Below are positions 26,418-35,173 of a stretch of 64,000 nucleotides of DNA, in pieces (the stretch's first letter is position 1; each line of letters opens with the position of its first letter). The notes under the pieces were generated by a model. It did not search any database. It saw only the letters and a program-made list of their open reading frames with translations, and was not told the origin of the DNA. Where the stretch lies: NCBI GenBank assembly GCA_937890825.1, contig CALADS010000078.1, positions 1 through 64,000 of the forward strand, given 5' to 3'. The DNA is from an uncultured Bacteroides sp. GTDB lineage: Bacteria; Bacteroidota; Bacteroidia; Bacteroidales; Bacteroidaceae. Both the position numbers and the translations under genes were made by a program.

Positions 26418-27242
26418 ATGGCAGTACGTAAATTTAAGCCCACAACACCGGGGCAAAGACATAAAATTATTGGTACTTTCGAAGAAATTACTGCACGAGT
26501 ACCAGAAAAGTCTCTTGTTTTTGGCAAGAAATCATCAGGCGGTCGTAATAATGTAGGTAAGATGACCATGCGCTACATTGGCGGCGGTCACAAGAAGGTG
26601 ATTCGTATCGTTGACTTCAAGAGAAATAAAGACGGTGTGCCTGCAGTGGTTAAGACAATCGAGTACGATCCGAACCGTTCAGCTCGTATCGCTCTGTTGT
26701 TCTATGCAGATGGAGAAAAAAGATATATTATTGCTCCCAATGGATTGCAAGTTGGTGCGACTTTGATGTCAGGTGAAAATGCAGCTCCTGAAATTGGAAA
26801 TGCACTTCCTCTTCAGAATATTCCGGTTGGTACCGTAATTCACAACATCGAATTACGTCCGGGTCAAGGCGCTGCTTTGGTTCGTTCAGCTGGTAACTTC
26901 GCTCAGTTGACTTCAAGAGAAGGTAAATATTGTGTTATTAAATTGCCTTCAGGTGAAGTTCGTCAGATCTTGAGCACTTGTAAAGCTACTATCGGTAGTG
27001 TAGGTAACTCAGATCACGCTTTGGAAAGTTCTGGTAAGGCAGGTCGTTCTCGTTGGTTAGGCCGTCGTCCTCGTAACCGTGGTGTTGTTATGAACCCGGT
27101 TGATCACCCGATGGGTGGTGGTGAAGGACGTGCTTCCGGAGGACACCCGAGATCTCGTAAGGGATTGTATGCTAAGGGTCTTAAGACTAGAGCTCCGAAG
27201 AAACAATCGTCTAAGTATATTATTGAGAGAAGAAAGAAGTAA
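26418..27242 (+). CDS. rplB: Large-subunit ribosomal protein L2
   Basis: L2 is needed for subunit joining and the peptidyl-transferase centre. The 274-aa product shows the C-terminal signature HPMGGGEGRASGGHPRSRKG at about residues 231-250, containing the conserved histidine of GGGEGR-type L2 proteins. Length and ends are normal. Confidence 0.98.
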   Translation: MAVRKFKPTTPGQRHKIIGTFEEITARVPEKSLVFGKKSSGGRNNVGKMTMRYIGGGHKKVIRIVDFKRNKDGVPAVVKTIEYDPNRSARIALLFYADGEKRYIIAPNGLQVGATLMSGENAAPEIGNALPLQNIPVGTVIHNIELRPGQGAALVRSAGNFAQLTSREGKYCVIKLPSGEVRQILSTCKATIGSVGNSDHALESSGKAGRSRWLGRRPRNRGVVMNPVDHPMGGGEGRASGGHPRSRKGLYAKGLKTRAPKKQSSKYIIERRKK

Positions 27243-27262
27243 TCTGATTAATTGAGTAAATT

Positions 27263-27532
27263 ATGAGTCGTTCATTAAAAAAAGGTCCGTATATTAACGT
27301 AAAACTCGAAAAGAAAATTCTTGCTATGAATGAATCAGGCAAGAAGGTCGTAGTTAAGACTTGGGCCAGAGCTTCAATGATTTCGCCTGACTTTGTAGGC
27401 CATACTGTTGCAGTTCACAATGGAAATAAATTTATTCCTGTTTATGTTACCGAAAATATGGTAGGACACAAGTTGGGCGAATTTGCACCAACTCGTACGT
27501 TTAGAGGACATGGTGGTAACAAGAAAAAATAA
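27263..27532 (+). CDS. rpsS: Small-subunit ribosomal protein S19
   Basis: S19 is a head protein close to S13 and the A-site finger. The 89-aa product begins MSRSLKKGPYI and contains the family pattern FVGHTVAVHNGNKFIPVYV. The C-terminus FRGHGGNKKK is typical. Confidence 0.97.
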   Translation: MSRSLKKGPYINVKLEKKILAMNESGKKVVVKTWARASMISPDFVGHTVAVHNGNKFIPVYVTENMVGHKLGEFAPTRTFRGHGGNKKK

Positions 27533-27571
27533 TTAAACGGGATTTATCTGAAATAATAAAGTAATAATATA

Positions 27572-27982
27572 ATGGGAGCAAGAAAAAAAATATCGGCTGA
27601 AAGAAGAAAAGAGGCCCTTAAGACCATGTATTTTGCGAAGTTGCAAAATGTTCCTACTTCCCCTCGTAAGATGCGTCTCGTGGCTGACATGATTCGTGGA
27701 ATGGAAGTGAACCGTGCACTCGGCGTACTGAAGTTCTCTTCAAAAGAGGCTGCTGCCAGAGTGGAAAAATTGCTGCGCTCTGCAATTGCTAATTGGGAGC
27801 AGAAAAACGAACGGAAGGCTGAAAGCGGTGAATTGTTCGTAACCAAGATTTATGTTGATGGCGGTGCTACTTTGAAAAGAATGAGACCCGCTCCGCAGGG
27901 AAGAGGTTATAGAATCCGCAAACGTTCAAACCACGTTACATTGTTCGTTGGTTCTAAGAGTAATAACGAAGATCAAAATTAA
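27572..27982 (+). CDS. rplV: Large-subunit ribosomal protein L22
   Basis: L22 spans the 50S subunit and its beta hairpin lines the exit tunnel. The product is 136 aa. The helical core contains SPRKMRLVADMIRG, and the hairpin and C-terminus contain MRPAPQGRGYRIRKRSNH. The N-terminus has a short extension compared with E. coli L22 (110 aa), usual for Bacteroidetes. rpsC follows after 5 bp. Confidence 0.97.
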   Translation: MGARKKISAERRKEALKTMYFAKLQNVPTSPRKMRLVADMIRGMEVNRALGVLKFSSKEAAARVEKLLRSAIANWEQKNERKAESGELFVTKIYVDGGATLKRMRPAPQGRGYRIRKRSNHVTLFVGSKSNNEDQN

Positions 27983-27987
27983 GGTAA

Positions 27988-28719
27988 ATGGGACAAAAAG
28001 TTAATCCAATAAGCAACCGTTTGGGAATTATCAGAGGATGGGATTCCAATTGGTATGGTGGCAAGAATTACGGCGATTCTTTGTTGGAAGATAGCAAAAT
28101 TCGCAAATATTTGAACGCTCGTCTTGCTAAAGCAAGTGTTTCAAGAATTGTAATTGAACGTACACTGAAACTAGTGACTATTACCGTTTGTACTGCGCGT
28201 CCGGGACTTATTATCGGTAAAGGTGGCCAAGAAGTTGACAAGTTAAAAGAGGAGTTGAAGAAGGTTACCGATAAGGATATTCAGATCAATATCTTCGAAG
28301 TGAAAAGACCTGAGTTGGATGCTGTTATCGTGGCTAACAATATCGCTCGCCAGGTTGAAGGTAAAATCGCCTACCGTCGTGCCATTAAGATGGCTATTGC
28401 CAATACAATGCGTATGGGTGCGGAAGGTATCAAAATTCAGATCTCAGGACGTTTGAACGGTGCTGAAATGGCTCGTTCTGAGATGTATAAGGAAGGTAGA
28501 ACTCCGTTGCACACTTTCAGAGCTGATATCGACTACTGTCATGCTGAAGCATTGACTAAAGTAGGTCTTCTTGGTATCAAGGTTTGGATTTGTAGAGGTG
28601 AAGTTTATGGTAAGAGAGAATTGGCTCCAAACTTTACACAAAGCAAAGAAAGTGGTCGTGGAAGCAATAGCGGAAACAATGGCGGAAAAAACTTCAAAAG
28701 AAAGAAAAATAATCGCTAA
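27988..28719 (+). CDS. rpsC: Small-subunit ribosomal protein S3
   Basis: S3 lines the mRNA entry tunnel. The product is 243 aa. The KH domain carries GLIIGKGGQEVDKL at about residues 73-86. The C-terminal region contains GAEMARSEMYKEGRTPLHT. The last 25 residues are a low-complexity Gly/Asn/Lys tail not present in E. coli S3. Confidence 0.97.
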   Translation: MGQKVNPISNRLGIIRGWDSNWYGGKNYGDSLLEDSKIRKYLNARLAKASVSRIVIERTLKLVTITVCTARPGLIIGKGGQEVDKLKEELKKVTDKDIQINIFEVKRPELDAVIVANNIARQVEGKIAYRRAIKMAIANTMRMGAEGIKIQISGRLNGAEMARSEMYKEGRTPLHTFRADIDYCHAEALTKVGLLGIKVWICRGEVYGKRELAPNFTQSKESGRGSNSGNNGGKNFKRKKNNR

Positions 28720-28740
28720 CGAATTTGATTTTTAGGAATT

Positions 28741-29175
28741 ATGTTACAACCGAAAAAAACAAAATTCAGAAGACAACAAAAAGGCCGTCAAAAAGGTAAT
28801 GCTCAAAGAGGAAACCAGTTGGCTTTCGGCTCTTTTGGTATTAAGGCTTTGGAAACTAAATGGATTACAGGCCGTCAGATTGAAGCTGCTCGTATTGCAG
28901 TAACAAGATATATGCAACGTCAAGGACAAATTTGGATTCGTATCTTCCCCGATAAGCCTATTACTAGAAAGCCGGCTGATGTACGTATGGGTAAAGGTAA
29001 GGGTAGCCCCGAGGGATTCGTGGCACCTGTTACTCCGGGTAGAATCATTATCGAAGCTGAAGGAGTATCTTATGAAATCGCTAAAGAAGCTTTGCGTCTT
29101 GCAGCACAGAAGCTTCCTATCACAACAAAATTTGTGGTAAGACGTGATTATGATATTCAAAATCAAAATGCGTAA
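28741..29175 (+). CDS. rplP: Large-subunit ribosomal protein L16
   Basis: L16 binds near the A-site tRNA elbow on the 50S subunit. The 144-aa product begins MLQPKKTKFRRQQKGR and contains GSFGIKALETKWITGRQIEA and the KPADVRMGKGKGSPEGFVA segment with the hydroxylation-target-like arginine. rpmC follows after 5 bp. Confidence 0.98.
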   Translation: MLQPKKTKFRRQQKGRQKGNAQRGNQLAFGSFGIKALETKWITGRQIEAARIAVTRYMQRQGQIWIRIFPDKPITRKPADVRMGKGKGSPEGFVAPVTPGRIIIEAEGVSYEIAKEALRLAAQKLPITTKFVVRRDYDIQNQNA

Positions 29176-29180
29176 TAAGT

Positions 29181-29378
29181 ATGAAAATAGCAGAAATTAA
29201 AGAGATGTCTACCGCTGATTTGGTAGAAAGAGTAGAAGCTGAAGTAGCCAACTACAATCAGATGATCTTGAATCATTCTATTTCTCCGTTGGACAATCCT
29301 GCTCAAATCAAACAATTACGCAGGACTATTGCGCGTATGAAGACTATTTTGCGCGAAAGAGAACTTAACAATAAATGA
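29181..29378 (+). CDS. rpmC: Large-subunit ribosomal protein L29
   Basis: L29 is a small helical-hairpin protein at the tunnel exit next to L23. The 65-aa product has two predicted helices, with IKEMSTADLVERVEAEV and a C-terminal KQLRRTIARMKTILRE. Its stop overlaps a possible upstream start for rpsQ in ATGATGA. Confidence 0.95.
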   Translation: MKIAEIKEMSTADLVERVEAEVANYNQMILNHSISPLDNPAQIKQLRRTIARMKTILRERELNNK

Positions 29379-29386
29379 TGAGCTTG

Positions 29387-29644
29387 ATGGAAGCAAGAAA
29401 TTTAAGAAAAGAAAGAACGGGGGTTGTGCTGAGCAACAAGATGGATAAAACTATCACTGTAGCAGCTAAATTCAAAGAAAAACACCCCATTTATGGTAAG
29501 TTCGTTAGCAAGACGAAAAAATACCATGCTCATGATGAAAAGAATGAGTGCAACGTAGGTGATACAGTACGTATCATGGAAACTCGTCCTTTGAGCAAGA
29601 CCAAGAGATGGAGATTAGTAGAAATAATTGAAAGAGCTAAGTAA
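29387..29644 (+). CDS. rpsQ: Small-subunit ribosomal protein S17
   Basis: S17 is a primary 16S-binding protein of OB fold. The 85-aa form begins MEARNLRKERTG, the usual start in this group. ATGs at 29375 and 29378 are in frame and overlap the rpmC stop, so a four-residue-longer product coupled to rpmC translation cannot be excluded. The core GVVLSNKMDKTITV and RIMETRPLSKTKRWRLVEI identify it. Confidence 0.93.
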   Translation: MEARNLRKERTGVVLSNKMDKTITVAAKFKEKHPIYGKFVSKTKKYHAHDEKNECNVGDTVRIMETRPLSKTKRWRLVEIIERAK

Positions 29645-29646
29645 TT

Positions 29647-30012
29647 ATGATACAAACAGAATCCAGACTTACAGTTTGCGATAATAGTGGAGCAAAAGAA
29701 GCTCTCTGTATTCGTGTTTTGGGCGGTACAGGTCGTCGTTATGCTTCTGTAGGGGACGTTATCGTTGTTTCTGTAAAGAGCGTCATCCCTTCAAGTGATA
29801 TTAAAAAAGGTGCAGTGTCAAAGGCTTTGATTGTACGTACTAAGAAAGAAATCCGTCGTGCTGACGGATCTTATATTCGTTTTGATGATAATGCTTGTGT
29901 GTTGTTGAACAACGCTGGCGAAATTAGAGGTAGTCGTATTTTCGGTCCTGTAGCTCGTGAACTTCGTGCTACTAATATGAAAGTCGTTTCACTTGCTCCT
30001 GAAGTACTTTAA
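29647..30012 (+). CDS. rplN: Large-subunit ribosomal protein L14
   Basis: L14 forms part of an intersubunit bridge. The 121-aa product begins MIQTESRLTVCDNSGAKE and contains GDVIVVSVKSVIPS and the C-terminal RGSRIFGPVARELR. It starts 2 bp after rpsQ, at the beginning of the spc section. Confidence 0.98.
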   Translation: MIQTESRLTVCDNSGAKEALCIRVLGGTGRRYASVGDVIVVSVKSVIPSSDIKKGAVSKALIVRTKKEIRRADGSYIRFDDNACVLLNNAGEIRGSRIFGPVARELRATNMKVVSLAPEVL

Positions 30013-30032
30013 TTTTGTAATAGATTTAAGTA

Positions 30033-30365
30033 ATGAGTAAATTACATATTAAAAAAGGCGATACAGTTTACGTTAATGCTGGTGAAGATAAGGGCAAGAC
30101 TGGTCGTGTATTGAAAGTTCTTGTTGAAAAGAACCGTGCCATTGTTGAAGGTATCAATATGGTTTCAAAGAGCACTAAGCCGAATGCAAAGAATCCTCAA
30201 GGTGGAATCGTTAAGCAAGAAGCTTCTATCCATATTTCTAACTTGAACCCGGTTGATCCTAAGACAGGTAAACCGACACGTATTGGTAGAAAAGAAAGTA
30301 CTAATGCCAATGGCAAGAAAATTTTAGTGCGTTATTCTAAAAAATCAGGAGAGGAGATTAAGTAA
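30033..30365 (+). CDS. rplX: Large-subunit ribosomal protein L24
   Basis: L24 is an assembly-initiator protein of the 50S subunit. The 110-aa product has the KOW motif KKGDTVYVNAGEDKGKTGRV at residues 7-26, followed by the typical GINMVSKSTKPN. The stop and the rplE start share one base (TAATG). Confidence 0.97.
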   Translation: MSKLHIKKGDTVYVNAGEDKGKTGRVLKVLVEKNRAIVEGINMVSKSTKPNAKNPQGGIVKQEASIHISNLNPVDPKTGKPTRIGRKESTNANGKKILVRYSKKSGEEIK

Positions 30366-30922
30366 TGAGTAATACTGCAAGCCTTAAGAAAGAATATGCA
30401 GAGCGTATAGCTCCTGCATTGAAATCACAGTTCCAGTATTCTTCTTCCATGCAGGTACCCGTACTTAAGAAGATTGTTATCAATCAAGGGTTAGGTATGG
30501 CTGTTGCCGACAAGAAGATTATTGAAGTGGCAATCAATGAAATGACCGCTATTACAGGTCAGAAAGCTGTAGCAACCGTTTCTCGTAAAGATATTGCGAA
30601 CTTCAAGTTGCGTAAGAAAATGCCTATCGGTGTTATGGTAACTTTGCGTCGTGAGAGAATGTATGAATTCCTTGAGAAGTTAGTGCGTGTAGCTCTTCCT
30701 CGTATCCGCGACTTCAAGGGTATTGAAAGTAAGTTTGACGGTAAGGGTAATTATACTCTGGGTATCCAGGAACAAATCATTTTCCCTGAAATCAACATCG
30801 ATAGCATTACAAGAATTCTTGGTATGAACATAACTTTCGTAACTACTGCTAAGACAGACGAAGAAGGTTATGCTTTGCTGAAAGAGTTCGGTTTACCGTT
30901 TAAAAACGCTAAAAAAGACTGA
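30365..30922 (+). CDS. rplE: Large-subunit ribosomal protein L5
   Basis: L5 binds 5S rRNA and touches the P-site tRNA. The 185-aa product contains PVLKKIVINQGLGMAV, the loop IANFKLRKKMPIGVMVTLR and IIFPEINIDSI. It overlaps rplX by one base, and rpsN starts 4 bp after its stop. Confidence 0.98.
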   Translation: MSNTASLKKEYAERIAPALKSQFQYSSSMQVPVLKKIVINQGLGMAVADKKIIEVAINEMTAITGQKAVATVSRKDIANFKLRKKMPIGVMVTLRRERMYEFLEKLVRVALPRIRDFKGIESKFDGKGNYTLGIQEQIIFPEINIDSITRILGMNITFVTTAKTDEEGYALLKEFGLPFKNAKKD

Positions 30923-30926
30923 TATT

Positions 30927-31226
30927 ATGGCAAAAGAATCAATGAAAGCGCGTGAAGTAAGACGTGCTAAGTTAGTAGCCAAATATGCCGAAAAGCGTGC
31001 TGCTTTGAAGAAAATCGTTAGAACAGGTGACCCTGTAGAAGCTTATGAAGCTGCTCAGAAATTGCAGGATCTGCCGAAGAATGCTAACCCTATTCGTTTG
31101 CATAACCGCTGCAAGCTGACTGGTCGTCCTAAAGGATTTATCCGTCAGTTCGGTATCTCAAGAATCCAATTCCGTGAGATGGCTTCTAACGGTCTTATCC
31201 CTGGTGTTAAGAAAGCAAGCTGGTAA
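30927..31226 (+). CDS. rpsN: Small-subunit ribosomal protein S14, zinc-independent form
   Basis: S14 is a 30S head protein needed late in assembly. The product is the long 99-aa type. Only one cysteine (in NRCKLTGRPKG) is present, so the four-cysteine zinc site of the short form is absent. The C-terminus FGISRIQFREMASNGLIPG is typical. A 53-bp gap follows before rpsH. Confidence 0.97.
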   Translation: MAKESMKAREVRRAKLVAKYAEKRAALKKIVRTGDPVEAYEAAQKLQDLPKNANPIRLHNRCKLTGRPKGFIRQFGISRIQFREMASNGLIPGVKKASW

Positions 31227-31279
31227 TTTATTGTTTAAATATTGTCAGGGTAGTCCTGATTAATTTAATTTATTTTTAT

Positions 31280-31675
31280 ATGACTGATCCAATAGCAGAT
31301 TATTTGACGAGGTTGCGGAACGCTATTCAAGCGAAGCACAGAGTTGTGGAAGTTCCGGCTTCTAATTTGAAAAAGGAAATCACTAAGATCCTTTTTGAAA
31401 AAGGCTACATCCTTAATTATAAGTTTGTAGAAGATGGTCCTCAAGGTACAATTAAGGTAGCCTTGAAGTATGATCCGGTTAACAAAGTAAACGCTATTAA
31501 GAAACTGGAAAGAATTTCTTCTCCGGGTATGCGTAAGTACACTGGTTACAAGGATATGCCGCGTGTAATTAATGGTTTGGGTATTGCTATAATATCTACT
31601 TCCAAAGGTGTTATGACCAACAAAGAAGCCGCTGAATTGAAGATCGGTGGTGAAGTTTTGTGTTATGTATATTAA
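31280..31675 (+). CDS. rpsH: Small-subunit ribosomal protein S8
   Basis: S8 binds the central domain of 16S rRNA; in E. coli it represses the spc operon. The 131-aa product opens MTDPIADYLTRLRNA and ends with TSKGVMTNKEAAELKIGGEV. The 53-bp spacer upstream has no clear hairpin or promoter. Confidence 0.98.
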   Translation: MTDPIADYLTRLRNAIQAKHRVVEVPASNLKKEITKILFEKGYILNYKFVEDGPQGTIKVALKYDPVNKVNAIKKLERISSPGMRKYTGYKDMPRVINGLGIAIISTSKGVMTNKEAAELKIGGEVLCYVY

Positions 31676-31690
31676 TAGGAGGAATTAGCA

Positions 31691-32260
31691 ATGTCAAGAA
31701 TAGGAAAATTACCCATAAATATACCTGCAGGAGTAACAGTTACTCTGAAGGACGACGTGGTTACTGTTAAGGGACCCAAAGGTGAAATGAGCCAATATGT
31801 AAATCCTGCTATCAATGTAAACATCGAAGAAGGTCATGTTGTTTTGACTGAAAATGAAAGCCTGATGCAAGATAACCCGAAGCAAAAACATGCTTTCCAT
31901 GGTCTTTATCGTGCATTGGTTCACAACATGGTTGTTGGTGTATCTGAAGGATACAAGAAAGAGCTCGAACTTGTCGGTGTAGGTTACCGTGCTTCTAATC
32001 AAGGTAACATCATCGAATTGAACTTGGGTTACACACACAGCATTTTCATGCAGTTGCCGCCTGAGATCAAGGTTGAGACTAAGTCTGAAAGAAATAAGAA
32101 TCCGCTTATTATTTTGGAATCTTGCGACAAACAATTGTTAGGTCAAGTTTGCTCTAAAATCCGTTCTTTCCGTAAGCCTGAACCATACAAAGGTAAAGGT
32201 ATTAAGTTTGTTGGCGAAGAAATTCGTAGAAAGTCTGGTAAATCAGCCGGCGCTAAATAA
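31691..32260 (+). CDS. rplF: Large-subunit ribosomal protein L6
   Basis: L6 sits near the factor-binding site of the 50S subunit. The 189-aa product begins MSRIGKLPINIPAGV and contains LVGVGYRASNQGNIIELNLG and PEPYKGKGIKFVGEEIRRK, both diagnostic. An AGGAGGA ribosome-binding sequence lies just upstream. Confidence 0.98.
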   Translation: MSRIGKLPINIPAGVTVTLKDDVVTVKGPKGEMSQYVNPAINVNIEEGHVVLTENESLMQDNPKQKHAFHGLYRALVHNMVVGVSEGYKKELELVGVGYRASNQGNIIELNLGYTHSIFMQLPPEIKVETKSERNKNPLIILESCDKQLLGQVCSKIRSFRKPEPYKGKGIKFVGEEIRRKSGKSAGAK

Positions 32261-32280
32261 TCTTTTAAACTGATAGTATT

Positions 32281-32625
32281 ATGACAACAAAAATAGAAAG
32301 ACGTATTAAAATTAAATATAGAGTACGCAATAAAATTTCAGGTACTGCTGAATGCCCGCGTATGAGTGTTTTCAGAAGCAACAAACAAATTTACGTACAA
32401 ATCATCGATGATTTGAGCGGTAAGACTTTAGCTGCTGCATCTTCTTTGGGTATGACTGAAAAAATGCCTAAGAAAGAACAAGCTGCAAAAGTTGGTGAGT
32501 TGATTGCCAAGAAAGCTCAAGAAGCTGGTATCACTACTGTTGTTTTCGACCGTAATGGTTATTTATATCATGGGAGAGTAAAAGAAGTGGCAGACGCCGC
32601 TCGTAACGGTGGACTTAAATTTTAA
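32281..32625 (+). CDS. rplR: Large-subunit ribosomal protein L18
   Basis: L18 binds 5S rRNA together with L5. The 114-aa product contains RLRVFRS-like PRMSVFRSNKQIYVQIIDD and ends with FDRNGYLYHGRVKEVADAAR, which is diagnostic. rpsE follows after 5 bp. Confidence 0.97.
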   Translation: MTTKIERRIKIKYRVRNKISGTAECPRMSVFRSNKQIYVQIIDDLSGKTLAAASSLGMTEKMPKKEQAAKVGELIAKKAQEAGITTVVFDRNGYLYHGRVKEVADAARNGGLKF

Positions 32626-32630
32626 TCATT

Positions 32631-33149
32631 ATGGCAGGACTTAATAATAGAGTTAAGATTTCAAACGATATAGAGTTGAAAGATAGATTGGTTGCCATCA
32701 ATCGTGTAACCAAAGTAACCAAAGGTGGTAGAACCTTCAGCTTTTCTGCAATTGTTGTAGTAGGTAACGAAGAGGGTATCATCGGTTGGGGCCTGGGTAA
32801 GGCAGGTGAAGTTACAGCTGCTATTGCCAAAGGTGTAGAATCTGCAAAGAAGAACTTGACAAAGGTTCCCGTTTTGAAAGGAACAGTTCCTCACGAACAG
32901 TCTGCTAAATTCGGTGGCGCAGAAGTATTTATCAAACCTGCTTCTCACGGTACTGGAGTTGTAGCTGGTGGTGCTATGCGTGCTGTACTTGAGAGCGTTG
33001 GTGTTACTGACGTTTTGGCCAAGTCAAAAGGTTCTTCAAATCCTCACAATTTGGTTAAAGCTACTATCTTGGCATTGAGCGAAATGCGTGATGCTAGAAT
33101 GGTTGCCCAAAACAGAGGTATTAGCATTGAAAAAGTATTTAGAGGTTAA
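32631..33149 (+). CDS. rpsE: Small-subunit ribosomal protein S5
   Basis: S5 lines the mRNA entry site and affects accuracy. The 172-aa product has the double-stranded-RNA-binding-like N-terminal domain with RVTKVTKGGRTFSFSAIVVV and GWGLGKAGEV, then HGTGVVAGGAMRAVLE. rpmD follows after 11 bp. Confidence 0.98.
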   Translation: MAGLNNRVKISNDIELKDRLVAINRVTKVTKGGRTFSFSAIVVVGNEEGIIGWGLGKAGEVTAAIAKGVESAKKNLTKVPVLKGTVPHEQSAKFGGAEVFIKPASHGTGVVAGGAMRAVLESVGVTDVLAKSKGSSNPHNLVKATILALSEMRDARMVAQNRGISIEKVFRG

Positions 33150-33160
33150 GGAGGAAAATT

Positions 33161-33337
33161 ATGTCGACTATTAAGATTAAACAAGTAAAAAGTAGAATTG
33201 GTGCTCCTGCAGATCAGAAAAGAACGCTCGACGCACTTGGTCTTCACAAGTTGAATCGTGTTGTTGAACATGAAGCTACTCCTTCAATCCTGGGAATGGT
33301 GGATAAGGTGAAACACTTGGTTGCCATTGTGAAGTAA
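33161..33337 (+). CDS. rpmD: Large-subunit ribosomal protein L30
   Basis: A 58-aa gene too short for many gene callers, read directly from the sequence. The product starts MSTIKIKQVKSRIG and contains KRTLDALGLHKLNRVVEHE, the L30 signature, then GMVDKVKHLVAIVK at the end. An AAGGAGG sequence lies 6 bases before the ATG. It sits between rpsE and rplO, as in other spc operons. Confidence 0.96.
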   Translation: MSTIKIKQVKSRIGAPADQKRTLDALGLHKLNRVVEHEATPSILGMVDKVKHLVAIVK

Positions 33338-33367
33338 TTATTTGTAGAATATTAAACGAATTACAAT

Positions 33368-33814
33368 ATGAACTTAAGTAATTTAAAACCTGCAGAAGGC
33401 TCTACTAAAACTAGAAAAAGAATTGGACGTGGTCCCGGTTCTGGTTTAGGTGGTACTTCTACAAGAGGTCATAAGGGCGCTAAATCAAGATCTGGATACT
33501 CTAAGAAGATTGGTTTTGAAGGTGGTCAGATGCCTCTTCAACGTCGTGTTCCTAAGTTTGGTTTCAAGAATATTAACCGTGTAGAGTATAAGGCTATCAA
33601 CTTGGATACTATTCAAAAGTTGGCTGAAGCTAAGAATCTGCAGTCTGTAGGAATCGCTGATTTTGTTGCTGCTGGTTTTGTTTCTTCTAACCAGTTGGTA
33701 AAAGTATTAGGTAATGGAACTTTGACTGCTAAGTTGGATGTTCAAGCACACGCATTCTCTAAGACTGCGATTGCTTCCATCGAAGCTGCTGGTGGACAAG
33801 TAGTAAAACTCTAA
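33368..33814 (+). CDS. rplO: Large-subunit ribosomal protein L15
   Basis: L15 is a late-assembly 50S protein with a long basic N-terminal extension. The 148-aa product begins MNLSNLKPAEGSTKTRKRIG and contains GRGPGSGLGGTSTRGHKGAK and FEGGQMPLQRRVPKFGFK. secY starts 4 bp after its stop. Confidence 0.98.
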   Translation: MNLSNLKPAEGSTKTRKRIGRGPGSGLGGTSTRGHKGAKSRSGYSKKIGFEGGQMPLQRRVPKFGFKNINRVEYKAINLDTIQKLAEAKNLQSVGIADFVAAGFVSSNQLVKVLGNGTLTAKLDVQAHAFSKTAIASIEAAGGQVVKL

Positions 33815-33818
33815 TTCA

Positions 33819-35162
33819 ATGAGAAAAGCTATTGAAACATTAAAGAATATATGGAATATTGAGGATCTGAGACAACGGATCCTCATTACCATATTGTTTG
33901 TGGCAATTTATCGATTCGGTTCGTATGTAGTTTTGCCGGGTATTAATCCGTCAATGCTTTCACAATTGCATCAACAAACAAGCGAGGGCCTCTTAGCCTT
34001 GTTAAACATGTTCTCTGGAGGAGCATTTTCTAACGCATCTATTTTTGCGCTTGGTATTATGCCTTATATCTCTGCCTCCATCGTGATTCAGTTACTGGGT
34101 ATTGCGGTTCCGTATTTCCAGAAATTGCAGCGTGAGGGTGAGAGCGGTAGAAGAAAAATGAACCAATATACTCGTTATCTGACGATCTTAATTCTTTTGG
34201 TTCAAGCTCCTTCCTATTTGCTCAATCTTAAGATGCAGGCTGGTCCTTCCTTAAATGCTTCATTAGATTGGACTTGGTTTATGTTTACTTCCACCATCAC
34301 TTTGGCGGCCGGAAGTATGTTTATTTTGTGGCTTGGTGAGAGAATTACGGATAAAGGTATTGGAAATGGTATTTCTCTGATTATCATGGTGGGTATCATT
34401 GCTCGTTTACCTCAGTCTCTGTTCCAGGAATTGGTATCGCGAATGACTGAAAAAACAGGTGGATTAGTTATGTTCTTGATTGAGCTGGTTGTTTTATTAG
34501 TTGTCATTGCATTTGCTATTCTCTTGGTTCAGGGCACTCGTAAGATTCCCGTACAATATGCCAAGAAGATTGTTGGTAATAAGCAATATGGCGGTGCGCG
34601 TCAGTACATCCCATTGAAAGTTAATGCTGCCAATGTGATGCCTATCATTTTCGCTCAGGCTATAATGTTCATTCCTATCACTCTCGTTGGATTCTCAAAT
34701 TTAAATAATGTGAGCGGTTTTGTTCAGGCTTTAACCGATCATACAAGTTTCTGGTATAATTTGATTTTTGCAGTATTGATTATTTTATTCACATATTTCT
34801 ATACTGCAATTACAATTAACCCAACTCAGATGGCTGAAGATATGAAGCGCAATAACGGCTTTATACCTGGTATCAAACCTGGAAAGCAAACTGCAGAGTA
34901 TATTGATGTGATTATGTCGCGCATTACTTTGCCTGGTTCTTTCTTCCTCGCTTTGGTTGCTATTATGCCCGCTTTTGCTGGTATATTTGGTGTGCAGGCT
35001 GAATTTGCTCAGTTCTTTGGAGGTACTTCTTTGTTGATTCTTGTAGGTGTGGTTCTTGATACTTTACAACAGGTGGAAAGTCATTTGTTGATGAGACACT
35101 ATGATGGCTTGTTGAAATCTGGTCGTATCAAAGGCCGTAGCGGCAATGTAGCTGCATATTAA
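33819..35162 (+). CDS. secY: Preprotein translocase subunit SecY
   Basis: SecY is the channel of the Sec translocase in the inner membrane; its partner SecE is encoded at 1622. The 447-aa product has ten predicted membrane segments. Signatures include RFGSYVVLPGINP near the N-terminus, FSGGAFSNASIFALGIMPYI for the plug region and ITDKGIGNGISLIIMVGI. It keeps the usual place after rplO. Confidence 0.98.
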   Translation: MRKAIETLKNIWNIEDLRQRILITILFVAIYRFGSYVVLPGINPSMLSQLHQQTSEGLLALLNMFSGGAFSNASIFALGIMPYISASIVIQLLGIAVPYFQKLQREGESGRRKMNQYTRYLTILILLVQAPSYLLNLKMQAGPSLNASLDWTWFMFTSTITLAAGSMFILWLGERITDKGIGNGISLIIMVGIIARLPQSLFQELVSRMTEKTGGLVMFLIELVVLLVVIAFAILLVQGTRKIPVQYAKKIVGNKQYGGARQYIPLKVNAANVMPIIFAQAIMFIPITLVGFSNLNNVSGFVQALTDHTSFWYNLIFAVLIILFTYFYTAITINPTQMAEDMKRNNGFIPGIKPGKQTAEYIDVIMSRITLPGSFFLALVAIMPAFAGIFGVQAEFAQFFGGTSLLILVGVVLDTLQQVESHLLMRHYDGLLKSGRIKGRSGNVAAY

Positions 35163-35173
35163 TCTTTGATAGA